Assembly (NCBI GenBank): GCA_016704465.1
Contig: JADJAD010000007.1
Coordinates: 62,001 to 126,000 of the forward strand
Origin: Gemmatimonadota bacterium
GTDB taxonomy: Bacteria; Gemmatimonadota; Gemmatimonadetes; Gemmatimonadales; Gemmatimonadaceae
DNA: 64,000 bases
Direction: 5' to 3'
How positions within the stretch are numbered: the stretch's first letter is position 1; the number at the start of each line of letters is the position of its first letter. Below are positions 35,326 through 43,376 of the stretch, in pieces. The notes under the pieces are model-generated. The model saw only the letters and a program-made list of their open reading frames with translations. It did no database searches and was not told the origin of the DNA. The position numbers and the translations under genes were made by a program.

Positions 35326-36741
35326 ATGGGCCTTGCACCGCGCCGACAGAGTCGCGTCGTGTGGGAAGAGGGAATGTACCTCGCGCCGCACCACTTTCAG
35401 GCGCAGCGCCGGCACTGCGAGGACACGATTGCCGCGACGCTCGAGGCGCTGTTTCCCTTCGCCTACGGCGTCACCTCGGCCTCGCTCGACACGGAGGCGC
35501 TAGCCAGCGGGACGCTGGCCCTCGCGTTCGCGCGCGGGATCATGCCCGACGGCACGGTGGTCTCGGTTCCCGATGCCGACGCGCCGCCCCCGCCCGCGTC
35601 GCTCACCGCCAGCTTTGCACCTGACCGGGACGCGCACGTCGTCTACCTCGCGCTCCCGGCATGGAACGATAGCGCCGCCAACGTGCGCTTCACGGTTGCC
35701 CGGACCGACGTGGACCCGCTCGCCCCGCCCGCGAACGGCCATGCACCGCGTTACATCGAGCAGGTGTCCAGCGTGCGCGACGAGACCGCGGGCGAGGAGA
35801 GCACCGAGGTCCACTTCGCGACCAAGCACCTGCGCCTGGTGCTGGACACCCAGCTCGAGCGCAGCGACGTGGCCCTGGCGCTCGCCCGTGTGCGGCGCAA
35901 CGACGTCGGACAGTTTGTTGCGGATCCCGACTTCATTCCGCCGTGCCTGAAGATCGGCGCCAGCGAGCGCCTGGTCGCGATCCTGCGCCGCGTGGTCGGC
36001 ATGGTCGAGGCAAAGGGCCAGGCGCTGGGCGCCACGCTCGACACGTCGGCCGGCGCCGTGCCGGGCGCCGCCCCGGCCGCCTATATCGGCAACGAACTCG
36101 CCACCCGCTGGCTGCTGCATGCGGTGCGCTCGGCCGAGGCCCCGCTGCGCCACCTGCTGTCGACGCGTAGTGCACATCCCGAACAGCTGTGGCTCGAGTT
36201 GTCCCAGCTGGCGGGAGCGCTCTGCACCTTCTCACTCTCGGTCGAGGCCCGCGCCCTGCCGGTGTACGCGCACGACGACCTCGGGACGTGCTTCGGCGCC
36301 ATCGAGCAGCACCTGCGCGCGCACCTCGATGTCGTCATCGCCGCCAACGCGGTCGTGGTCCCGCTCGCGAAAGTGTCGGAGGTCCTGTACACGGCAACGA
36401 TCAGCGACCCGCGCTGCTACGACACGGGAGCGCGCTGGTTCCTCGGCGTGCGCTCGAGCGTCGGCGCCACGGAGACGCTGGGACGCGCGCAGCAGTTCCT
36501 GAAGGTGTGCGCCTCCAAGTTCGTGCTCGAACTGGTGCGCCGCGCGTATCCGGGACTCGAGCTCGAGCACATTCCCGCCCCGCCGGCCGGTCTTGCCCCG
36601 CGGGCGGACTTGTCGTATTTCGAGATCACCATGGCGGGTCCCTGCGAGCAGGGGCTTCGCGACACGCGTGAGCTTGGCGTCTACGTGCCGGAGGCGCTGC
36701 CAGACGCCGTACTCGAACTATCGGTGCTGGTTCCGGCGTGA
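35326..36741 (+). CDS. tssK: Type VI secretion baseplate protein TssK, copy 2
   Basis: 471 residues with the classic TssK start (VVWEEGMYLAPHHFQAQRRH), closer to consensus than copy 1. The middle carries HLLSTRSAHPEQLWLELSQL and the C-terminal half ends YFEITMAGPCEQGLRDTRELGVYVP. It connects the baseplate with TssL/TssM. ATG at 35326 directly precedes the motif. Gap to tssL is 180 bases with no clear gene. Two diverged tssK genes in one cluster could make mixed trimers. Confidence 0.93.
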   Translation: MGLAPRRQSRVVWEEGMYLAPHHFQAQRRHCEDTIAATLEALFPFAYGVTSASLDTEALASGTLALAFARGIMPDGTVVSVPDADAPPPPASLTASFAPDRDAHVVYLALPAWNDSAANVRFTVARTDVDPLAPPANGHAPRYIEQVSSVRDETAGEESTEVHFATKHLRLVLDTQLERSDVALALARVRRNDVGQFVADPDFIPPCLKIGASERLVAILRRVVGMVEAKGQALGATLDTSAGAVPGAAPAAYIGNELATRWLLHAVRSAEAPLRHLLSTRSAHPEQLWLELSQLAGALCTFSLSVEARALPVYAHDDLGTCFGAIEQHLRAHLDVVIAANAVVVPLAKVSEVLYTATISDPRCYDTGARWFLGVRSSVGATETLGRAQQFLKVCASKFVLELVRRAYPGLELEHIPAPPAGLAPRADLSYFEITMAGPCEQGLRDTRELGVYVPEALPDAVLELSVLVPA

Positions 36742-36922
36742 CGCCGGGTCCACTCGACGCGATCGTGCCACTCGCGGGCCGCCACCGCGGCCACCGTCGT
36801 CGTCCGGCAGAGAGCCGAGCGCTGCCCGATCGACCGACGGACCATGACTCGAGGCACCCCACGCGGTGTCTCGCGGCTCGGCGTCTCACGCTCGACTCCA
36901 TTCACCCGGCCGTATCTGACCC

Positions 36923-37678
36923 ATGACGAGCCCCGGTTCCGCTCCCCCGACGCCCGCCGCCGTCTCTGCGGTCGGACAGGGGCGCCTCGCACTCCTGTTC
37001 CAGGAGGCGCTCACCGCCATCACCCGACTGCGCGCCAACCGCCAGACCGTCACCGAGGCCGCAGCGTTCCGAACGCAGATGCTGCACCTGCTCAAGCGTG
37101 CGGAAGACGAGGGACAGTCCATGGGCTACGACGCCGCCGATATGCAGCTGTCGGTCTTTGCCGTCGTGGCCCTGCTCGACGAATCGGTGCTCAGCTCGGC
37201 CGATGCCACGTGGGCCGAGTGGGCCCGCCGTCCATTGCAGGAGCAGCTCTTCGGCGGTCACATGGCCGGCGAATGGTTCTTTCAGCACATCGATCGCCTG
37301 CTCGCCCGCCCCGATACGCCGGCGCTCGCCGACCTGCTCGAGTTGCATGAGCTCTGCCTCCTGCTCGGCTTCCGCGGACGGTATGGTGCGGGAGACCGCG
37401 GTGCGCTGCACGCGATCGCCGCGCAGGTCGGCGAACGCGTGCGTCGCATTCGGGGTATCCGCGCGGACTTCGTCGCCGGATGGAAACCGGGCGACGACGC
37501 GGTCGCCGCGACCGATCCGTGGATCCGCCGACTCACCATCGGGCTGGTCAGCACCGTCGTGGTCTGCGTGGCGCTGTGGGGGGTGGGGATGTTCTCCCTG
37601 CGATCGGCCGTGAGCGGGATCGCCGTTCCGCCCGCGGCAGCAGCGGCGAGCGGGACGCCCGCGCGCGCCCCCTCGTAA
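36923..37678 (+). CDS. tssL: Type VI secretion membrane protein TssL (DotU/IcmH)
   Basis: 251 residues. The cytoplasmic DotU domain is clear: LLFQEALTAITRLRANRQTV, LSVFAVVALLDESVL (family D-E pair), WAEWARRPLQEQLFGGHMAGEWFF and LHELCLLLGFRGRYG. A single C-terminal transmembrane helix (LVSTVVVCVALWGVGMFSL, near 195-215) anchors it. No peptidoglycan-binding OmpA-like domain follows, unlike longer TssL proteins. It partners TssM, the next gene, 64 bases downstream. Confidence 0.95.
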   Translation: MTSPGSAPPTPAAVSAVGQGRLALLFQEALTAITRLRANRQTVTEAAAFRTQMLHLLKRAEDEGQSMGYDAADMQLSVFAVVALLDESVLSSADATWAEWARRPLQEQLFGGHMAGEWFFQHIDRLLARPDTPALADLLELHELCLLLGFRGRYGAGDRGALHAIAAQVGERVRRIRGIRADFVAGWKPGDDAVAATDPWIRRLTIGLVSTVVVCVALWGVGMFSLRSAVSGIAVPPAAAAASGTPARAPS

Positions 37679-37742
37679 TCCTGATACCAACGGCCCGCGC
37701 CCGACTCGCCAGCACCGTCTTCTCTCGTTCCGCACAGGCTAC

Positions 37743-40700
37743 ATGGCTCGCAATCCTTCCACGCGTTGGTACAGCGCCCTGGCGGTGCTGCTCATCTTCG
37801 TCCTGCTCGCGTGGTTGCTGGGCGCCGTGCTGACGCTCACCGGCGGCGAGAAGGTGGCGCTCCAGGTGGGGCTGGTCACGCTCGGCCTGATCGCCGCGGG
37901 CGCACTGCTGTGGTACCTGCGGCCGCGCGACGAACCTGTCGCCGATCCGACCGACAAGCGCGACGCCGACGTGTCGTCGCTCGTGGCCGCCGCCCGCGCT
38001 CGGCTTCCGCGCGGGGTCTTCGACGCCAAACCCCTCGTCCTGGTACTGGGCCCTGAAGGAAGCTGCAAGTCGACAGCGGTCCTGCGATCGGGAACGGACC
38101 CCGAACTCCTGTCGGGCGATGCCCCGGCCGGGACGGACATGCCGCGCAAGACCGCGCTCGCCAATCTCTGGTTGGTGAAGGACGCGGTGCTGGCCGAGGC
38201 GGGAGGGCCGGTGTTCGCTGACGCGGCACTCTGGCAGCGAATGGTGCGTGCCCTACGACCGCCGCGCCTTGCCGCTGCCCTCGGCCGTGCGCAGGCTGCG
38301 CCGCGCGCGGCAGTGGTCTGCGTGAGTTGCGACCTGTTCACCGGTCCCAATGCGCACACCCAGATCGAGGCGCTGGCCAAGCTGACCCGCGAGCGCCTCA
38401 CCGAGGCAGCCAAGGCGTGGGGCGTGGCCATTCCGGTCTACGTGTTCTTCACCAAGGCCGATCGCCTGCCGCACTTCGAGACGTGGGCCTCGCCGCTTAC
38501 GCGTGAGGAAGTGCGCGCGCCGGTCGGGGCCGCACTTCCATTCGATGCGGCGGCGGGCGACGGCGGAAAGCGCGCCCAGTCGACCGGGACGTACGCCGAG
38601 CGCATGGTCCCGCGCATCGAGTCGGCCTTCGCCCGCATCGTCGCCGAGCTGGCGGGCCACCGCCGCGACCTGCTCGGCCGCGAGAGCCAACCGGACAAGC
38701 GCCTGACTGCGTACGAGCTGCCGCGCGAAGTGGGGAAGATTTCCGCGCAGGCCACGCGCTTCCTGGTCGAGATCTGTCGCCCGGTGCACGTGGGGGTCAG
38801 CCCGCAGTTGCGCGGCTTTTATGTCGTGGGGGCTCGTCCGGTGATGATCACCGACGCCCCTGCGCCGGTCGCGAACAAGGCGGCCGCGCAACCCAGCACC
38901 TCCTCGAGCGCCACGAACGTCTTCACCCCGCAGCAGATCATGGCGGCGGAAGCGGCCGCGTCGCCCAAGGGATCGACGACGCGTCGAGTGCCGCAGTGGG
39001 TCTTTCTCGAGCGTCTCTTCCCCGACGTCGTGCTCGCCGATTCGGGTGCGGCGGCGATGGCGCGCGGCGGAGTTCGGGTGGCCACGGTGCGGCGCGCCCT
39101 GCTCGGTGTCGGGATCGCCGCCTCGCTCTTTGTCACGATCGCCGTCCTGCGCGCGTGGATGGGGAACCGCACGCTCGCCGACCGGGTGACCGTGGCCGCG
39201 CGCGACGTGAACGCCCTCCCGGTGGTGAACGCCCCGCAGGGGTCCATCGCCTTCCCATCGGCCGACGCCCTGCGACGGCTCGAGAACCTGCGCGGCGTGC
39301 TCGACACGCTCAAGCAGTATTCCGACTCCGGAGTCCCCGCCCGTCTGCAGTGGGGGCTTTGGCGGGGCGACACGCTGCTCGGCGCCGGCCGGCGCGTCTG
39401 GTTGGAGGGTTACAACCGTCAGCTGCACATGGCCGCCTACGCGGCGCTGGTCGACTCGCTCCGCACGCTTCCCGAGGCGCCGCGTCCGACCGACGAGTAC
39501 CGCACCGACTATGACATGCTCAAGGCGTACCTCGTCATGACCAACGAGTCGCCGCGCAGCACCCCCGACTTCCTCGCCCCGGTTCTAATGAACAGCTGGG
39601 AGCGTGGGCAGGAGATTGACGCCGACGTGATGGCGATGGCGCGCCGGCAGTTCGAGTTCTATGCCACCTTGCTGGCGAGCGAGAATCCGTGGCCACAGGC
39701 CGCCGACGCGCGCACCGTCGGCCGCACGCGCGCCTTCCTCAACCGGTTCTCGGGCGAGGAACAGATCTACCAGAGCCTGATCGGCCAGGCCAGCAAGGCG
39801 GCAGCGCCGGCCAAGGTGTCCGAGGTCGCGCCCGAGGCCCCGGGGATCGTGGGAGGGCAGAGCGAGGTCGCCGGCGCCTTCACGGCCGAGGGGTGGGCGT
39901 TGATGCAGCGCGCGTTCGCCGATGCCGACTTTGCCGGCGAGCAGTGGGTCGTGGGCGACTCGACCGCGGCCCAGACACAGGATCTCGATCGCATCCTGGC
40001 CCAGCTCCGCGTGCGGTACCAGAACGACTACGTGGACAAGTGGCGCAGCTTCGTGCGCGCTGTGACGGTGGTGCGGCCCGCCGGTAGTGGCGACGCACTC
40101 GTCAGGGACGCGGCGCGCAAGGTCGGCGTGGTCAGCGGGGCGCAGTCGCCGCTGCTCGCCATCCTGTCGATGGTGGCGCGCAACACGGCGGTGGACTCGA
40201 GCGTGATGGCCGCGTTCCAGCCCGTGCACGCCGTGATCCCGCCCGACGCCAAGGGGACGTACGTCAACGACGGCAACCAGCAGTACGTGAACGGACTGGT
40301 GGCCGTGCAGGGAGCGCTGGAGGCGATCACCTACCTCCCGCCGCCGACCGACACCGCATCGGCCATGGCTCGGGCCCAGAAGGCGCAGGAGTCGCTCACG
40401 CAGGTCACGCTGGCCAAGGGAGCGACGCGGCAGCTAGCGCAGAAGTTCGCCGTAGACAGCGCAGCCGTGAAGCTCGGGCCGCCGATGGCGGCGCTGCTCG
40501 AGGCCCCGATCAACGGCGCCGAGGCCGTCCTTCGCGGCGTGGCCGGAACGCGTCCGCCGACACCGCGCGCCGTCGTCGCGGCGGCGCCGGTGGTCGCGGC
40601 GCCGGGTGGAGGCGGCGGCGGCGGCGGCGGTGGTGGTGGCGACGCCAAGGCCGCGGCACTCGCGGCGGTGCTCAATGAGCGCGGGCGGGCGATCTGCTCG

Positions 40701-41360
40701 GCGATGACGCCGATGCTGGCCAAGTTCCCGTTCAATCCAGCCGCCACCGAGGAGGCCACCGTCGCCGAAGTCGCGGGGTTGCTCGCCCCCGGCACGGGGC
40801 AGCTGTCGGCATTCCAACAGGAGCGGCTCGCCGACCTGCTCGAGAAGCAGGGCGGGAAGTGGGTCGCGAAGGCGGGCGGACCGGTGGCGCTCTCGGGACC
40901 GTTCGTCGCCTTCTTCGGCAAGGCGATGCAGGTCGCCGAGGCGCTATTCAGTGGCGGGTCGGCACCGCGCGTCGTCTTCTTGGCCAAGGGCGAGGTGTCG
41001 CCCGAGGTGCCGGTGATCGCACTGGTGCAGGGGACGCAGTTGGCGCGCTTCAACGTCAACGCTCCCCCAGCGCAGTTCATCTGGCCGTCGACGACGGGGC
41101 GCGAAGCCCGCCTGCGTGCGCAGTTCGGCAAGGAGCGGGAACGGGACGTCGGCAAGGAGGCCGGCGAGTGGGCCATCTTCCGGCTCGTGTCGCGGGCTGC
41201 CAAGGCGGAGGGGTCGGGCGGATCGCTGCGCGCGGAGTGGAACACGACGGGCAAGGGGGCACGCCCGGTGGCGGTGCAGTTCACGATCGAGTCGGGAGCG
41301 CCCGTCTTCCAGCGCGGCTGGCTCGGCGGGATGTCGTGCACGCCGCAGGTGACGCAGTAG
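37743..41360 (+). CDS. tssM: Type VI secretion membrane protein TssM (IcmF)
   Basis: 1205-residue inner-membrane spine of the T6SS. Two N-terminal helices (residues 12-55) precede a cytoplasmic NTPase domain with Walker A GPEGSCKST near 101. IcmF-like segments continue (FFTKADRLPHFETW near 235, LLGRESQPDKRLTAYELPREV near 318). A third helix lies near 460, then the long periplasmic part. A run of 12 Gly (40605-40640) near residue 955 links to the C-terminal C2-like domain. The partner TssJ lipoprotein that usually holds this end is not in the window. Start ATG at 37743. Confidence 0.95.
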   Translation: MARNPSTRWYSALAVLLIFVLLAWLLGAVLTLTGGEKVALQVGLVTLGLIAAGALLWYLRPRDEPVADPTDKRDADVSSLVAAARARLPRGVFDAKPLVLVLGPEGSCKSTAVLRSGTDPELLSGDAPAGTDMPRKTALANLWLVKDAVLAEAGGPVFADAALWQRMVRALRPPRLAAALGRAQAAPRAAVVCVSCDLFTGPNAHTQIEALAKLTRERLTEAAKAWGVAIPVYVFFTKADRLPHFETWASPLTREEVRAPVGAALPFDAAAGDGGKRAQSTGTYAERMVPRIESAFARIVAELAGHRRDLLGRESQPDKRLTAYELPREVGKISAQATRFLVEICRPVHVGVSPQLRGFYVVGARPVMITDAPAPVANKAAAQPSTSSSATNVFTPQQIMAAEAAASPKGSTTRRVPQWVFLERLFPDVVLADSGAAAMARGGVRVATVRRALLGVGIAASLFVTIAVLRAWMGNRTLADRVTVAARDVNALPVVNAPQGSIAFPSADALRRLENLRGVLDTLKQYSDSGVPARLQWGLWRGDTLLGAGRRVWLEGYNRQLHMAAYAALVDSLRTLPEAPRPTDEYRTDYDMLKAYLVMTNESPRSTPDFLAPVLMNSWERGQEIDADVMAMARRQFEFYATLLASENPWPQAADARTVGRTRAFLNRFSGEEQIYQSLIGQASKAAAPAKVSEVAPEAPGIVGGQSEVAGAFTAEGWALMQRAFADADFAGEQWVVGDSTAAQTQDLDRILAQLRVRYQNDYVDKWRSFVRAVTVVRPAGSGDALVRDAARKVGVVSGAQSPLLAILSMVARNTAVDSSVMAAFQPVHAVIPPDAKGTYVNDGNQQYVNGLVAVQGALEAITYLPPPTDTASAMARAQKAQESLTQVTLAKGATRQLAQKFAVDSAAVKLGPPMAALLEAPINGAEAVLRGVAGTRPPTPRAVVAAAPVVAAPGGGGGGGGGGGGDAKAAALAAVLNERGRAICSAMTPMLAKFPFNPAATEEATVAEVAGLLAPGTGQLSAFQQERLADLLEKQGGKWVAKAGGPVALSGPFVAFFGKAMQVAEALFSGGSAPRVVFLAKGEVSPEVPVIALVQGTQLARFNVNAPPAQFIWPSTTGREARLRAQFGKERERDVGKEAGEWAIFRLVSRAAKAEGSGGSLRAEWNTTGKGARPVAVQFTIESGAPVFQRGWLGGMSCTPQVTQ

Positions 41361-41501
41361 GAGAGCGCAGGTTGTGACCCGAATTTCGTGACGAAGGCGC
41401 GGCGCGTCCGCTGGGCGCCGAGCACCTTCGGTTTGCTTGTCGCCGGCACGCATCGCCGGTAGCTTCTCGCCCCATTCCTCGCCGTCCCCCCCTTCGTCGT
41501 A

Positions 41502-43160
41502 ATGCCGAAAGTCTGCCCCGTCTGCGACACCGTCTACTCCGATTCCAACGCCTTCTGCCCGGTTGACGGTACAACGCTGCACGTCGTCGACCTCGAGGGG
41601 GGGCTGATCGGGAGCGTGGTCGCTGACCGGTACCTGGTGACCGACCTGCTGGGCGAGGGAGGGATGGGGAAGGTCTACCTCGCGCGCCATGTACGGCTGC
41701 CGCAGCAGGCCGCGATCAAGGTGCTGCGTCCCGAGATGGTCAAGGACCCGGCGGCGGTCGCGCGCTTCAATCGCGAAGCCTCCAACGCCAGTCGCATCGA
41801 CGACGAGAACGTCGCCCGCGTGTACGACTTCGGCGAGGCGACAGGCGGCACGGTGTACCTGGCGATGGAGTACGTCGCGGGACGGTCGCTGCGCGACATC
41901 ATCGTCAAGGACGGGGCGCTGGAGCCGCGCCGGGCCGCCGACCTCGTGGAGCAGATCGGCCGAGGGCTCGACGCCGCGCACCGGCTCAAGATCATCCACC
42001 GCGACCTCAAGCCGGACAACATCCTGGTCGTGGAGGGCCCCGACGGCCGTGAGAAGGTCAAGGTCGTGGACTTCGGCATCGCCAAGGCGTTCGGCGCCGG
42101 CGAAGGGGGGCTCACGAAGACCGGTTTCGTGGTCGGGACGCCGGAGTTCATGAGTCCCGAACAGCTGCTCGGCGGAGCGCTCGACGCGCGCAGCGACGTC
42201 TACGCGCTGGCGCTGGTCGCCTATCAGTGCCTCACGGCGATACTCCCGTTCGGCGGCGACACACCCGAGCAGTCCATGACGGCGCGACTGACGTCGGCGC
42301 CGAAACCGCTGGCGGCGGCCAGCGGCACGGAGTGGCCGCCAGCCGTTCAGGCCACGCTCGACGCGGCGCTGTCGCGCGACGTGAGCAAGCGACCGGAGAC
42401 CGCCGGCGCGTTCGCCCGGCAGCTCAAGGGGGCGATCGAGTCCTGGGACCTCACGCCGGCCAAGGCGGGGACCGCGCCCCGAACCACCGCCCCCACGGCG
42501 ACCATCGGCAAGGCAACCGAAAAACAAACAGGCACAGGGAGCCGCTGGCCGGCGATCGTGGCGATCGTTCTGATCGTGGTCGCGGGCGCCGGCGCCGCGT
42601 ATCAATTCCTCGGCAATCCCTTGCCGTCGGCCGCAAGCACTGACTCGGCGGCCGCCGCGACGGCGACCGCTGCAACGTCTGCGGGGTCGGCGCCGGACTC
42701 GGTTCGGCCCACGACGCCATCGACCGCGACCTCGCTCCCGGCAGCGGACAGCGCGCCACGGCTGGCGACTATCGGCGCGGCGACGCCCGATTCGTCACGA
42801 CCTCCGGCACCCAAGACGGAGGCTCCAGCTCCCAGCCCGAAGACCGACCCTCCGATCACTCCCGCCGCCCCCACCCAGGACCCGGCGCTTACCGCCCAAC
42901 TCCGGAACCTCTCCGATCGCCTGAAGGACTTCCCGAACAAGAGCACCGCGCTCGGCATCGCCAGCGATCTCGAATCGCTGGCGGGAAAGCTGACCGACGC
43001 GTCGGACCGAACGACGGCGTACATCAGTGTGGCCGATGCGCGTGCGCTGGCCGGCGATCGACCGGGTGCTTGCCGAGCACTGGTTCTCGCTCGCAGATCC
43101 GCCGCCCGATCGCAACTCACGGAAATTCAGAAGCTCGAGCGAGAGCAGGGCTGCTCCTGA
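41502..43160 (+). CDS. Zinc-ribbon Ser/Thr protein kinase, membrane anchored
   Basis: 552 residues. An N-terminal ribbon has Cys5, Cys8 and Cys19, with Asp22 where the fourth Cys would be (CPVDG). The kinase covers about residues 45-310: LLGEGGMGKVYLA (glycine loop), AIKVL (Lys), HRDLKPDN (catalytic loop), DFGIAKA (DFG) and GTPEFMSPEQ. One transmembrane helix near 350-370 (WPAIVAIVLIVVAGAGAA) follows; the extracytoplasmic part is Ser/Thr/Pro-rich with a helical C-terminus. In other clusters PpkA-type kinases gate T6SS firing through an FHA protein; here no FHA protein or PppA phosphatase is seen. Read with tssM. Confidence 0.9.
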   Translation: MPKVCPVCDTVYSDSNAFCPVDGTTLHVVDLEGGLIGSVVADRYLVTDLLGEGGMGKVYLARHVRLPQQAAIKVLRPEMVKDPAAVARFNREASNASRIDDENVARVYDFGEATGGTVYLAMEYVAGRSLRDIIVKDGALEPRRAADLVEQIGRGLDAAHRLKIIHRDLKPDNILVVEGPDGREKVKVVDFGIAKAFGAGEGGLTKTGFVVGTPEFMSPEQLLGGALDARSDVYALALVAYQCLTAILPFGGDTPEQSMTARLTSAPKPLAAASGTEWPPAVQATLDAALSRDVSKRPETAGAFARQLKGAIESWDLTPAKAGTAPRTTAPTATIGKATEKQTGTGSRWPAIVAIVLIVVAGAGAAYQFLGNPLPSAASTDSAAAATATAATSAGSAPDSVRPTTPSTATSLPAADSAPRLATIGAATPDSSRPPAPKTEAPAPSPKTDPPITPAAPTQDPALTAQLRNLSDRLKDFPNKSTALGIASDLESLAGKLTDASDRTTAYISVADARALAGDRPGACRALVLARRSAARSQLTEIQKLEREQGCS

Positions 43161-43376
43161 GCACGGTCACCCAGCGCGGTCGCTGAGGGCCGTCTTGCGC
43201 GAGGTGCTGGAGGCGCCGTGGGCGCCTGCACATGATCGGATCCGCTCGAACCACGCGGTACTGGCGCTCTATTGATGCATCCCACACCATTGCCCCCCCC
43301 TACCACGCGGCCTATTGTCAGAATCCCGGTGTTTTTCCCGGGGTACCGGCTCATTCTTCCCGTGACGCGTCACCCT

